A stretch of 23,688 bases of DNA from the NCBI GenBank assembly GCA_016296785.1, contig JAEDHX010000027.1, positions 1 to 23,688 on the forward strand, read 5' to 3'. Of this stretch, positions 15,017 to 22,837 are shown piece by piece. The stretch comes from Coprococcus sp. (GTDB lineage Bacteria; Bacillota; Clostridia; Lachnospirales; Lachnospiraceae). Below the pieces are notes generated by a model that searched no databases, was not told the origin of the DNA, and saw only the letters and a program-made list of their open reading frames with translations. Position numbers and translations under genes: made by a program. Numbering within the stretch: position 1 is the first letter of the stretch; each line of letters opens with the position of its first letter.

Positions 15017-17683
15017 ATGATATGTCCAAGTTGTAAATCAGATATTCAAGATGGAGTTTCAAAATGTCCACATTGTGGATTAATTGTTAATGCGGGAGGT
15101 CATCGTAACCAAAGAAGCGATTATGAACGACAGATGGAAGAGTATAATCGCAAAATGGAAGAATATAATCGTCAGATGGAGGCATACCGCAGACAACAGC
15201 AGATGCAGGGCCAGCCAAATAACCAGATGAATCAGGCACAGGGCCAGCCAAACAGCAGGATGAATCAACCGCAGGGCCAGCCAAACAGCAGGATGAATCA
15301 ACCGCAGGGCCAGCCAAATAACCAGATGAATCAACCGCAGGGTCAGAATATGGCATATAACCAGATGAACCGGGCACAGGGTCAGAATATGGCATATAAT
15401 CAGATGAACCGGGCACAGGGTCAGAATATGGCATATAATCAGATGAATCAGATGCCGGGTCGTAATATGCCACCTCGCCAGATGAATCAGATACAGAGTC
15501 CGCCTAAGAAGAGCAATGGACCAATGATTGCTATTTTATGTACGGTAGCAGCTGTATTGGTATTATCGATAGTGTTAATTGCAGTATTTCTTGGAGGAGA
15601 TAAACCATCAAAAACATCTTCTACAGAAAATAGTTCATCAACTGAGTATGGTTCGTCAACAGATTATGTATCATCTGAATATACAACAGAGGTAAGTACG
15701 GAGCCAATCACTAATGAAATCAACGAAGCATATGCAGATTGCACGGTTATGATATATATGATTGGTTCTAATCTTGAAAGCGGAGATTCATATAATAACT
15801 ATGGCATATATGCAAATGATGGTGGAAATGCAACCTACGACCTTGACCAGATTACTAACGCGGATGTAGGCGATAATGTTAATGTTATTTTGGAGACCGG
15901 TGGAACTGACTACTGGGTAAATGATTATGGTATGGAAGGTAATCATGTTCAGCGTTTTGAATTATCTAATCACCAATATATTGAAAAGGATGATTTAGGT
16001 AACATATGCATGTGCCATGAGAATGTTCTTGAGGACTTCCTTTTATGGGGCAAGGAGAATTATCCTGCAAATAAATACATATTAATCTATTGGGATCATG
16101 GATGTGGATATACAACGGCATCATTTGGAAGCGATACAAGTAAAGATGAGAATGATGTTCTTCAGATAAGCGATATGGCAACAGCGATGAAAAATAGCGG
16201 TATTTTCTTTGATATTACAATCTTCAATGCATGTCTTATGGGAAGTGTTGAGATGGCAAGCGAGATTAGTCCATATAGTCAGTATATGATTGCTTCTGAA
16301 GAGGTTATATATACTTTTGGATATTATTATACGGATTGGCTTACCGAATTATCGAAGAATCCAAGCATTTCTTCTTATGATCTTGGTGCGATGATTATTG
16401 ATGATTTTGAGAGTCAATACAATTTCTATAATGAATACTATAGTAACAGCTATGGCAATAGTGATGTATCAAATTACTATACCTATGAGCTTGCGCTTAT
16501 TGATACGAAGGAGGCAGCAGAGGTTGTAGATGACTTGTCTGTTATGTTTGAAAATGCGGATAAGGAATTATATGACTATAAGCTGACGGATTTCCTTACG
16601 GCTAGAGGAAATTGTGGTGATTTTAGTGGGACTCATTCAGCAGATATAGTTGAGTTCTGTAATAACTATCGTGTTGAAGGCTATGATAAGGTTATAAAGA
16701 GCGTAGAGGAGAGTATTATCTATAAGAAATCTAATATACCATATGCTAATGGCCTTTCCTTCTATTGTCCTGAGGGAAATGAGGAAGGCTGCTATTACTA
16801 TTCATATGATGGAAGAATAAATCTTCTTGGAATGCAATATGACCAGTCATGTATACAGTTTTATGATGATGTATTAAGTGCATATGCAGGATATGCATGT
16901 AGTGATGATATTTCAAAGCTGGGAATGGATTCATATTATAATGTACAGCTTGTTGAAGCATATGACGATACATATACGGAGTATGCAGATAGTTCTGACT
17001 ATAACCTTGATTACTACTATGATAATGGAAAATATATCCTCGACTTAGGTTCAGACTTTGAATATGTAAGCTTCTTAGAGCAGAGAGTTGGTTATGATTA
17101 TAAGGATAACACTGCGATCGTATTAGGAAGTGATTTTAATGTTGTAAGCTGGGATAATTCCGGCAAGGTGGACGTTACTTTCCCTGATAAATGGTTATGT
17201 GTGGACGGACAGATTGTATGTTATGTAGTTACTGACCATGTTACATATGATGATGGTTCTGTTGCGATGACTGGTGTTGTACCATTTATATTTACAGATG
17301 ATAATACAAGACTGTACGGAATGGTAATTAATTGGGATAGTACAAATGGTGTTACTGTTAAGGGTTATACTGAAATTGACATGAAGACACTTACATTTGT
17401 TGATTCATATACATATTCAATGTATGAAGGAATGGAAATAACGTTCTGTTATGGAATGGTTGAGCATGAAGGAAACCAGTTGAAGGAAGAAACAACACAG
17501 TTTGTAAGCTTAGGAAATGTTCATAGCTATGACGGTTATGGTTTCTCAATTGGATATGCTGATATTAATGAGTTTAGACCATTGCTTGGAGAATATAAGG
17601 ATACAGCAAAGGGTTATTCATATATGAAGGTATATGATGTATTCGGTAAGGAATATACAACAGACTTGGTACCTGAAGAGTAA
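15017..17683 (+). CDS. Membrane-anchored clostripain-family (C11) protease with cytoplasmic zinc ribbon
   Basis: An 888-residue protein. Residues 1-25 are a zinc ribbon (C3, C6, C17, C20; CPSC...CPHC). Residues 33-60 form a charged helix (YNRxMEEYNRQMEAY). Residues 64-146 are Gln/Asn/Met-rich tandem repeats. A transmembrane helix spans about 168-192 and is followed by a Ser/Thr-rich linker (195-230). The external domain from about 240 is a C11 peptidase: MIYMIGSNLES, YILIYWDHGCG with H361, and ITIFNACLMGSVEMA with C406 as the catalytic dyad. Clostripain-like enzymes cut after basic residues and often self-activate. The C-terminal 330 residues are beta-rich and unassigned. The fusion of an intracellular zinc ribbon with an outer protease suggests a sensor or anchored processing enzyme. 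Confidence 0.85.
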   Translation: MICPSCKSDIQDGVSKCPHCGLIVNAGGHRNQRSDYERQMEEYNRKMEEYNRQMEAYRRQQQMQGQPNNQMNQAQGQPNSRMNQPQGQPNSRMNQPQGQPNNQMNQPQGQNMAYNQMNRAQGQNMAYNQMNRAQGQNMAYNQMNQMPGRNMPPRQMNQIQSPPKKSNGPMIAILCTVAAVLVLSIVLIAVFLGGDKPSKTSSTENSSSTEYGSSTDYVSSEYTTEVSTEPITNEINEAYADCTVMIYMIGSNLESGDSYNNYGIYANDGGNATYDLDQITNADVGDNVNVILETGGTDYWVNDYGMEGNHVQRFELSNHQYIEKDDLGNICMCHENVLEDFLLWGKENYPANKYILIYWDHGCGYTTASFGSDTSKDENDVLQISDMATAMKNSGIFFDITIFNACLMGSVEMASEISPYSQYMIASEEVIYTFGYYYTDWLTELSKNPSISSYDLGAMIIDDFESQYNFYNEYYSNSYGNSDVSNYYTYELALIDTKEAAEVVDDLSVMFENADKELYDYKLTDFLTARGNCGDFSGTHSADIVEFCNNYRVEGYDKVIKSVEESIIYKKSNIPYANGLSFYCPEGNEEGCYYYSYDGRINLLGMQYDQSCIQFYDDVLSAYAGYACSDDISKLGMDSYYNVQLVEAYDDTYTEYADSSDYNLDYYYDNGKYILDLGSDFEYVSFLEQRVGYDYKDNTAIVLGSDFNVVSWDNSGKVDVTFPDKWLCVDGQIVCYVVTDHVTYDDGSVAMTGVVPFIFTDDNTRLYGMVINWDSTNGVTVKGYTEIDMKTLTFVDSYTYSMYEGMEITFCYGMVEHEGNQLKEETTQFVSLGNVHSYDGYGFSIGYADINEFRPLLGEYKDTAKGYSYMKVYDVFGKEYTTDLVPEE
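15206..15454 (+). repeat. In-frame tandem repeats, 4 x 33 bp and 3 x 39 bp
   Basis: Four 33-bp units (15206, 15239, 15272, 15305) encode QGQPN(N/S)xMNQx; the second and third are identical. Three 39-bp units (15338, 15377, 15416) encode QGQNMAYNQMNxx. The near identity at DNA level indicates recent slippage or recombination, so copy number probably varies between strains. Confidence 0.9.
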
Positions 17684-17716
17684 TTCACATATAGTTATAT
17701 ATTAATTTGGGGGCAA

Positions 17717-18418
17717 ATGGTATTGAATAATACAGAGCTATTTCTTGATAAATATAAGCAGCTTGAGAATATTGCATTAAATGAATATAAATTCCCTCCT
17801 GACGGCTCGGCAGTAGCAAAGCTAGAGAAAAAGAGTGAATTTAAGGATATAAGATATGAGCTGAATTATTGCAGGGAGGTAAGGAATCTTCTGCAGCATA
17901 ATCAGAGACTGGATGAGGAATTTCCTGTTGAGCCTAGTATAAAGATGATAGAGCTTCTTGATATGGTTATAGACAGGATAAAGAATCCTGTAAGATGCTG
18001 TGATGTGGGGATTCCCTATAGTCAGCTGTTATGGAGAACGCCGGACGATTTAGTTATGCCTACAATAAGAATTATGAATGATAGAAATATATCACATGTA
18101 CCAATATTAGAGGGTAGACGTGTTGTCGGCGATTTTAGTGATAATTGTGTATTTCCATTTTTGCTTGGAGATGCAGGAGTAAGTCTTGACGATAAAACAA
18201 GATTCAGAGATCTTGATAAGTATCTCGATTTAAATTCACATCCGTCGGAGGTATTTAAATTTGTACCGGCAGATATGAAGCTCTCTTATGTTGAGAAGCT
18301 ATATGAAGAGGCAAGAAATAATCATGAACGAATAGGACTTGTCTTTTTAACAGAGAATGGAAAGCCTGATGAAAGGCTGCTGGGGGTTCTTACATCCTGG
18401 CTTATAGTAGGAAAATAA
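17717..18418 (+). CDS. HEPN-like/CBS domain protein
   Basis: A 233-residue soluble protein. The N-terminal half is helical and carries YCREVRNLLQH: R56 and H61 form the R-x4-H motif of HEPN domains, many of which are RNases or bind nucleotides, though such a short motif can occur by chance. The C-terminal half (about 95-230) looks like a paired CBS module (MPTIRIMNDRNISHVPIL, VVGDFSDN, LLGVLTSWLIVG), which normally senses adenine nucleotides. ATG at 17717 has the GGGGG ribosome site only three bases away; TTG at 17723 is better spaced and may be the true start. It lies 33 bases after the protease gene with no terminator between. The exact role is unknown. Confidence 0.65.
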   Translation: MVLNNTELFLDKYKQLENIALNEYKFPPDGSAVAKLEKKSEFKDIRYELNYCREVRNLLQHNQRLDEEFPVEPSIKMIELLDMVIDRIKNPVRCCDVGIPYSQLLWRTPDDLVMPTIRIMNDRNISHVPILEGRRVVGDFSDNCVFPFLLGDAGVSLDDKTRFRDLDKYLDLNSHPSEVFKFVPADMKLSYVEKLYEEARNNHERIGLVFLTENGKPDERLLGVLTSWLIVGK

Positions 18419-18460
18419 AATTATAAATTATGGGGTATATAGTAGGAAGGAGAAGTATAC

Positions 18461-19678
18461 ATGATAAGAGATTTATCACAATCTAATTTTTCAGAATGCA
18501 CAATGCATTTAGCTAAGCAGATTACGCCTCTATCTAATATTTCAAGTAAGCTAAGTGCAGCAATTTCTGCTGAAGGTGGTACAGAATTTGTAGATGAGTA
18601 TATGAAATCGCAGTATAGCCAATTAAGTAGCTTAATTAGTCAAAGAAAATCAAATGTTATTGATTATCAGATTACTTTAGGAAAAAAGGGCGTTTATATA
18701 TCGAATGATGATAAGAACGGGGCAGCAAAATTAGAAGCATCTTTAGGAGAGATGTCAACATCTTCTGATTTAGTTCACTCAATGAGACAATCAATTGTCT
18801 CATGCATTTCATCATTAACGGGTCCGGATGCTTCAGTTGAAGGATTAATAGGAGTATTACCCGAGGATCGTGTAAATGAGATAAAAAATGGCAATTTGTT
18901 TATGTCGGAGGATTGTAAGTACTTATACTACAACGGATACGAGTATGAGATATATGACCCATATAAGGAACATAACAATATAACAGGTCCAACTATAGGA
19001 AGACTGGAGGAATGGGAAACTGTTCATGTTAAATCATATGATGAAACAACCTGGGATTGGTGGGGGGCTATTGCCAACCTTAATAATATGTCTAGTGATG
19101 ATTATGCAGGTGCAATGGTTGATAATAATAGCAAGGCTTTGAATAATTTTGATGCTGTCTTTAGCGTTATCAAATTTATTGGCAATGCGAAGCAGGATGT
19201 TTCTATAGAAGTGAACTTCCAGCAGAATCAGTATGGAGACCGTAGAGTAATAATTGGTGTTGATAATAGTACCTATAAGCAAATGTATAATAACAATGCA
19301 GGCAATACAATAAGTCGTCTTGATATGTGTGGTGATGGTGCCGCAAAGCTTATGTGGAGTCGTGCAGCAGCTGAATATTATTCAGAACAGACAGGTAATC
19401 CTGTAAATACATTTAAGTATAATTATGATATTGAAACAACTATTGATGAAGGTCATAAGGACCAAAAGTATACCTCAACCATATCTTTTGATGAAAATGG
19501 TGCTATGACAGAATCAATTTTGTTATTACCAAATGATAAAGTAGTAATTCGTGAGGAAGGTTCATTTTTAGGAATTACCGGTAAGGATGTATATACAATT
19601 AAGCTTAACAGCGTGTCAGTAGTACCTGAACAATACAGCAATTTGTTTAGACAAGGTCTTAATAATGGATTTGATTAA
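18461..19678 (+). CDS. Unrecognised 405-residue protein, possible type VII-type effector or partner
   Basis: Family not recognised. No signal peptide or membrane helix. Residues about 1-140 look mostly helical with many Ser and Gln residues (YMKSQYSQLSSLISQRKSN), ending near SLTGPD. Residues about 150-200 are aromatic and beta-like (YLYYNGYEYEIYDP). Residues about 205-405 look like a compact alpha/beta domain with WGAIANLNNM, DRRVIIGVDNSTYKQ and MWSRAAAEYYSEQTG. A helical N terminus plus a globular C terminus, next to three small helical proteins, recalls LXG-type T7SS substrates, but I see no LXG signature and no known toxin motif. AAGGAG precedes the ATG. It is probably cotranscribed with the HEPN-CBS gene upstream. 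Confidence 0.55.
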   Translation: MIRDLSQSNFSECTMHLAKQITPLSNISSKLSAAISAEGGTEFVDEYMKSQYSQLSSLISQRKSNVIDYQITLGKKGVYISNDDKNGAAKLEASLGEMSTSSDLVHSMRQSIVSCISSLTGPDASVEGLIGVLPEDRVNEIKNGNLFMSEDCKYLYYNGYEYEIYDPYKEHNNITGPTIGRLEEWETVHVKSYDETTWDWWGAIANLNNMSSDDYAGAMVDNNSKALNNFDAVFSVIKFIGNAKQDVSIEVNFQQNQYGDRRVIIGVDNSTYKQMYNNNAGNTISRLDMCGDGAAKLMWSRAAAEYYSEQTGNPVNTFKYNYDIETTIDEGHKDQKYTSTISFDENGAMTESILLLPNDKVVIREEGSFLGITGKDVYTIKLNSVSVVPEQYSNLFRQGLNNGFD

Positions 19679-19726
19679 TATTTGCTGTAGTAATTATGCA
19701 ACAGGCTGATTATGGGGAGGTAATTT

Positions 19727-20125
19727 ATGACTAAGTGGGAATTAATTGAAAAATACAATTATTATGTAAGAAAAAGAGAATGCTTTAAAGCAAAGGTACA
19801 GGCAAATGCATCATTAAAGCAGTCGGTTGTATCAGAGTATGCAACACTTACGAGCAATATGAATTCATTAGCAGCATATGAGGATTGTTCTGTACTATTT
19901 GGTGAATTATATACAAAGAATAAAGAAATGTTTTCGTCTTCGGAGGCTTCTCGTATAGCCGGTATTTTCGATAGTATAGATGGACATTTAAATGGGGTTA
20001 TTGCCTCATGTCAGCAGTCCATTAATTATTATGATGCGGAAATCAGGCGAATTGAAGAAGAGGAAAGAGAAGAAGAGCGAAGAAAAGAAGAAGAGCGAAG
20101 AAAAGAAGAGAATGCAGGTTCATAG
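19727..20125 (+). CDS. Small helical protein with a charged coiled-coil tail
   Basis: A 132-residue all-helical protein. Residues 1-105 resemble the DUF5082 (YwqH-like) proteins that accompany LXG toxins; this is pattern resemblance only. Residues 106-128 are an uninterrupted charged helix (EEEREEERRKEEERRKEE). The tail is encoded by an 18-bp direct repeat (20069-20086 and 20087-20104), a sign of slippage. A GGGGAGG ribosome site lies before the ATG. It sits 13 bases before the next small helical gene, and probably forms a complex with the products of the neighbouring genes. Confidence 0.6.
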   Translation: MTKWELIEKYNYYVRKRECFKAKVQANASLKQSVVSEYATLTSNMNSLAAYEDCSVLFGELYTKNKEMFSSSEASRIAGIFDSIDGHLNGVIASCQQSINYYDAEIRRIEEEEREEERRKEEERRKEENAGS

Positions 20126-20138
20126 GGGGGGATATTGA

Positions 20139-20411
20139 ATGTTAAAGGTTGAAAATGACTATTATAGTTTAGTAGCTGAGGACTATTTATCGGAGATTGC
20201 TAAAATTGAAAGTAGTCTTGAGAGCTTTAAGGCTCTATGTGATGCATTATATGCTGTAAACAATTTTGGTTCATGTCTCCAAGAGGTTATGCAGGAAATG
20301 TATATTAATTTCTATGAAGCATCAAAAGAAAAGCTTAATACTCTTTGGACACAGGCACAGAGCATACAGGAAGAGTTTACAACTAATATTGTTGACCACG
20401 ATAAAATGTAG
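20139..20411 (+). CDS. Small helical protein, WXG100-like
   Basis: A 90-residue protein predicted as two long helices with a turn around VNNFGSC (about residues 40-46), where a WXG motif would sit. No tryptophan-x-glycine is present, so membership in the Esx superfamily rests on size, helix-turn-helix shape and company. GGGGGG precedes the ATG. Twelve bases separate it from the next gene, so the two are probably translated as partners. Confidence 0.55.
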   Translation: MLKVENDYYSLVAEDYLSEIAKIESSLESFKALCDALYAVNNFGSCLQEVMQEMYINFYEASKEKLNTLWTQAQSIQEEFTTNIVDHDKM

Positions 20412-20423
20412 GAGGTAGGATGA

Positions 20424-20708
20424 ATGGGTGACCATAATATAAACTATTTGATAGTTAATGGAATTGCAGTAAAGATTAGTGAAATTGCTAATGATATTAA
20501 TTATGCATACAATGCGATGAGTCATAGTAATCCTAATACAAAAAATGCGGGGTTATTTGCTGATAAATTCAATGAATTGAGGAACGAAACAGATCAGATG
20601 GCATCTGATATGAAGGTATTTATTGAACAATATGCAGAAATGATAATTAAGGTTTCTCAGAATTATTCAGTATTAGATCAGCAGATCGCAAATATTGTTA
20701 ATAAATAG
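20424..20708 (+). CDS. Small helical protein, WXG100-like with a YxxxD tail motif
   Basis: A 94-residue helix-turn-helix protein with a turn near SHSNPNTKNAG (residues 33-43). The C-terminal helix contains Y81-S-V-L-D85, matching the Yxxx(D/E) signal of ESX/type VII substrates. Similar small proteins are found with LXG effectors. An AGGAGG ribosome site precedes the start. It is the last gene of the run before the terminator at 20786. No T7SS ATPase or membrane component is in this window, so the secretion link is inference. Confidence 0.58.
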   Translation: MGDHNINYLIVNGIAVKISEIANDINYAYNAMSHSNPNTKNAGLFADKFNELRNETDQMASDMKVFIEQYAEMIIKVSQNYSVLDQQIANIVNK

Positions 20709-20785
20709 AAATATTAATGCTAATAGTGATAATAGTTTGCTTTGTTACATTATCTTAAGAATAAAGCAGGTTTATTTGGAATGAC

Positions 20786-20828
20786 AAAAACAGGCATATA
20801 TGAAATAGGTTCATATATGCCTGTTTTT
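20786..20828. terminator. Bidirectional terminator closing the seven-gene run
   Basis: A perfect 19-bp stem (20786-20804 with 20810-20828) with a five-base loop and A5/T5 ends, placed between convergent genes. It is the only strong terminator on the plus strand after 13875. Confidence 0.92.
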
Positions 20829-20839
20829 ATACAATACAA

Positions 20840-22099
20840 TTATGATAATGGTGGTCTTCTAAGCTGATTATCAAGATCAGTATTATCAATTACTCTTGTT
20901 TTTGTATTCTTTATCTTTTCACTACGTCTGCGAGAATTTCTCTTATGTATATGCTTAATAAGAGCAATAATAAGTATTAATATTAATCCAATACTGATAA
21001 GTACAACAGATAATCCATATGTATCAAATACTTTATCAATTATGTTGTAATTACTCTTCTTCCATGTGTCACTTCCTTCAAGCTCAGTTTGTATATTAGC
21101 TATAGAATATTCTGTTCCCTGACATTCAGGAATTCCGGGAAGCCATGTATTATCAGGAACGAGAGATGTTGGTTTCTTTGATGCAGCTTCAGAAGTTATA
21201 TTAAAGTAATCGTAGGTAAGGACATCCTTGCCTGTTGTAGTCTCCGGATCATCTAATGACAGACTGACTATATACCAATTGCCATTAAGATATACTTCGT
21301 TCCAGGCCTCAATAATGTTAGTAGAAACCTCATCCTTATTCTCATCTTCAAGAACATAATCGCCTTCAACATATATACAAGGTATGCCAAGCTCATCCAA
21401 TATAGCCTTATATGCCTTAGCATATGCAGAAGAAAGTCCGCTTTTATACTTAGAGTTAAATATACCATCAGCAGTAAAAGCCCATATATTCTCCTCGGTC
21501 TTCTCCAATATATCATTTCGGAAATAAACATCCTCGATAATTGCATTATGTATAAGATATGCCTTGATATGATCAGGCAATGCTTCATCAATAGATGTTG
21601 CATAATTGCCAACCGTAATGTTTAGGTTATTCTTTGCAACTTCTCTTGATGTACCATTTGCATACATATTGTAGCACTTTATTGTAACAAGATAATAGGT
21701 AAGACCGGACTCTGTCGTGCTAGACTGATATAGAAAGTCATTTGACATCCAAAAATACTCAGGATGATCTGCCAGGACAGCATTTATTACCTGTTCAAGT
21801 CCTTTGTCACCGATAACATCCCAATCCTTCTTAGAAACAGATAAAACAAATGCAATATAATAATTGCCATCGTTATACTCACCATTTGTATTGGAATTAT
21901 GAAAATTAGATGCAGCATTATTAATTTGATTATATACATTTCTATATGCAATATTATCAAACTGATCATAGTAAAATGTGCTTGCATCTATTGTAGTTGT
22001 TTCCTCTGAATCAGATGATTGTTCGGTTTCAGCCAATGAAGTAATGCCAAAAGAGAACAATAGCAGTATAGTAGAAATTAATAGAAATATTCTTTTCAT
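20840..22099 (-). CDS. Secreted, membrane-anchored transglutaminase-fold protein lacking catalytic residues
   Basis: The start at 22099 (419 residues) is chosen for its AAAGGAGGAG ribosome site and for the signal peptide MKRIFLLISTILLLFSFG; an open extension to 22156 lacks both. The outer part holds a transglutaminase-like core at about 205-285. Aligned by eye to the usual pattern with Cys, HAWN and VDxTWDDP, the Cys position is S223 (GLSSAYAKAY), the His position is E264 (EAWNEVYL) and the Asp position is S279 (WYIVSLSLDDP). All three catalytic positions are thus changed while the fold is kept. A transmembrane helix (about 363-383) and a basic tail (RNSRRR) of 36 residues anchor it. It probably binds rather than cuts peptides or cell wall. 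Confidence 0.8.
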   Translation of the reverse strand: MKRIFLLISTILLLFSFGITSLAETEQSSDSEETTTIDASTFYYDQFDNIAYRNVYNQINNAASNFHNSNTNGEYNDGNYYIAFVLSVSKKDWDVIGDKGLEQVINAVLADHPEYFWMSNDFLYQSSTTESGLTYYLVTIKCYNMYANGTSREVAKNNLNITVGNYATSIDEALPDHIKAYLIHNAIIEDVYFRNDILEKTEENIWAFTADGIFNSKYKSGLSSAYAKAYKAILDELGIPCIYVEGDYVLEDENKDEVSTNIIEAWNEVYLNGNWYIVSLSLDDPETTTGKDVLTYDYFNITSEAASKKPTSLVPDNTWLPGIPECQGTEYSIANIQTELEGSDTWKKSNYNIIDKVFDTYGLSVVLISIGLILILIIALIKHIHKRNSRRRSEKIKNTKTRVIDNTDLDNQLRRPPLS

Positions 22100-22255
22100 C
22101 TTACATACTCCTCCTTTAAAAATAATCCCCATAAATATATAAAAATATGATATCACATTTGATGAAATTATTCCAGTAAAACAGTTTATTCAGATGAAAC
22201 AATATGGTATTATTATGAGAAAGTACAAAAATCTGAAGAAGGGGGCTCATATTAT

Positions 22256-22429
22256 ATGGCTAGCTGCGATTTGTGTGCACATTATGTATATGATGAGGAA
22301 GAGGATTTCTATGAGTGCATGGTTAATATGGATGAAGATGACTACGCAAGATTCATAACAAGCTCGTATGAGAGCTGTCCATATTTTCAATTAGATGATG
22401 AATACAAGATAGTAAGAAAGCAAATGTAA
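22256..22429 (+). CDS. Small four-cysteine protein, DUF6472-like
   Basis: A 57-residue acidic protein, MASCDLCAHYVYDEEEDFYE at the start and CPYFQLDDEYKIVRKQM at the end. C4, C7, C21 and C41 could bind zinc or an iron-sulfur centre. The pattern CxxCxxYxYDEE, DEDxxxRF and CPYFxxxDEY matches, from memory, the DUF6472 family of small Lachnospiraceae proteins of unknown role. A GGGGG ribosome site lies ten bases before the ATG. It is divergent from the transglutaminase-fold gene and has 96 bases to the next gene, which has its own promoter. Confidence 0.78.
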   Translation: MASCDLCAHYVYDEEEDFYECMVNMDEDDYARFITSSYESCPYFQLDDEYKIVRKQM

Positions 22430-22458
22430 ATACGACATTATTTGATTAATAACATTCG

Positions 22459-22488
22459 TTGACACACATGATTTGTAGGTGGTAGAAT
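22459..22488 (+). promoter_or_regulatory. Promoter of the HPr-like gene
   Basis: A perfect TTGACA at 22459-22464 and TAGAAT at 22483-22488 with an 18-base spacer, about 30 bases upstream of a GGGGGG ribosome site. Confidence 0.7.
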
Positions 22489-22525
22489 AATTATATTAAG
22501 TAATACATACAGGGGGGACCGTATA

Positions 22526-22765
22526 ATGAAAATTACAGAGATTAAAGCAAAGGTTAACACAATGGAGGATATTAAGACATTTGTTACATACCTTAACCAG
22601 TTTTCCGGTGATGTAGATGTATCTTCAGCACAGTATGTTGTAGATGGAAAGTCAATTTTAGGTGTGTTTAGTCTTGATTTGGAGAAACCGCTTACTGTTA
22701 AATTTCATGGTGAGATTCCTTCAGAGCTTGAAGAAAAGCTTGCACCATTTATTGTTAATGCTTAA
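22526..22765 (+). CDS. HPr-like protein without the phosphorylatable histidine
   Basis: A 79-residue protein with HPr size and the stretch SSAQYVVDGKSILGVFSLDL, which matches the HPr segment around regulatory Ser46 (KSIMGVMSL); S43 is the counterpart. The N-terminal HPr motif with His15 (GxHARP) is absent, and no histidine occurs before residue 60. It therefore cannot carry PTS phosphate like HPr but could be a regulator in the manner of Crh, if HPr kinase recognises S43. Monocistronic by its own promoter and a following hairpin. Confidence 0.75.
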   Translation: MKITEIKAKVNTMEDIKTFVTYLNQFSGDVDVSSAQYVVDGKSILGVFSLDLEKPLTVKFHGEIPSELEEKLAPFIVNA

Positions 22766-22778
22766 TATTTTGAATTAC

Positions 22779-22818
22779 AGAAGTCATAACAGAGTCTTTT
22801 GATTTTGTTATGACTTCT
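22779..22818 (+). terminator. Hairpin after the HPr-like gene, possible weak terminator
   Basis: A perfect 13-bp stem (22779-22791 with 22806-22818) and a 14-base T-rich loop. The tail TGTGTAT is poor in T, so termination may be partial and let transcription reach udp, whose ribosome site begins seven bases later. Confidence 0.5.
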
Positions 22819-22837
22819 TGTGTATAGGGGTGATTAT

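Noticed and set aside
15206..15454. CRISPR-like regular repeats
   Set aside because: Units are contiguous, in frame and have no unique spacers, so they are coding tandem repeats.
15087..15473. Long minus-strand reading frame with regular SSGYMPYSDP-like repeats
   Set aside because: It is the antisense shadow of the tandem repeats in the C11 protease gene, with no ribosome site or context of its own.
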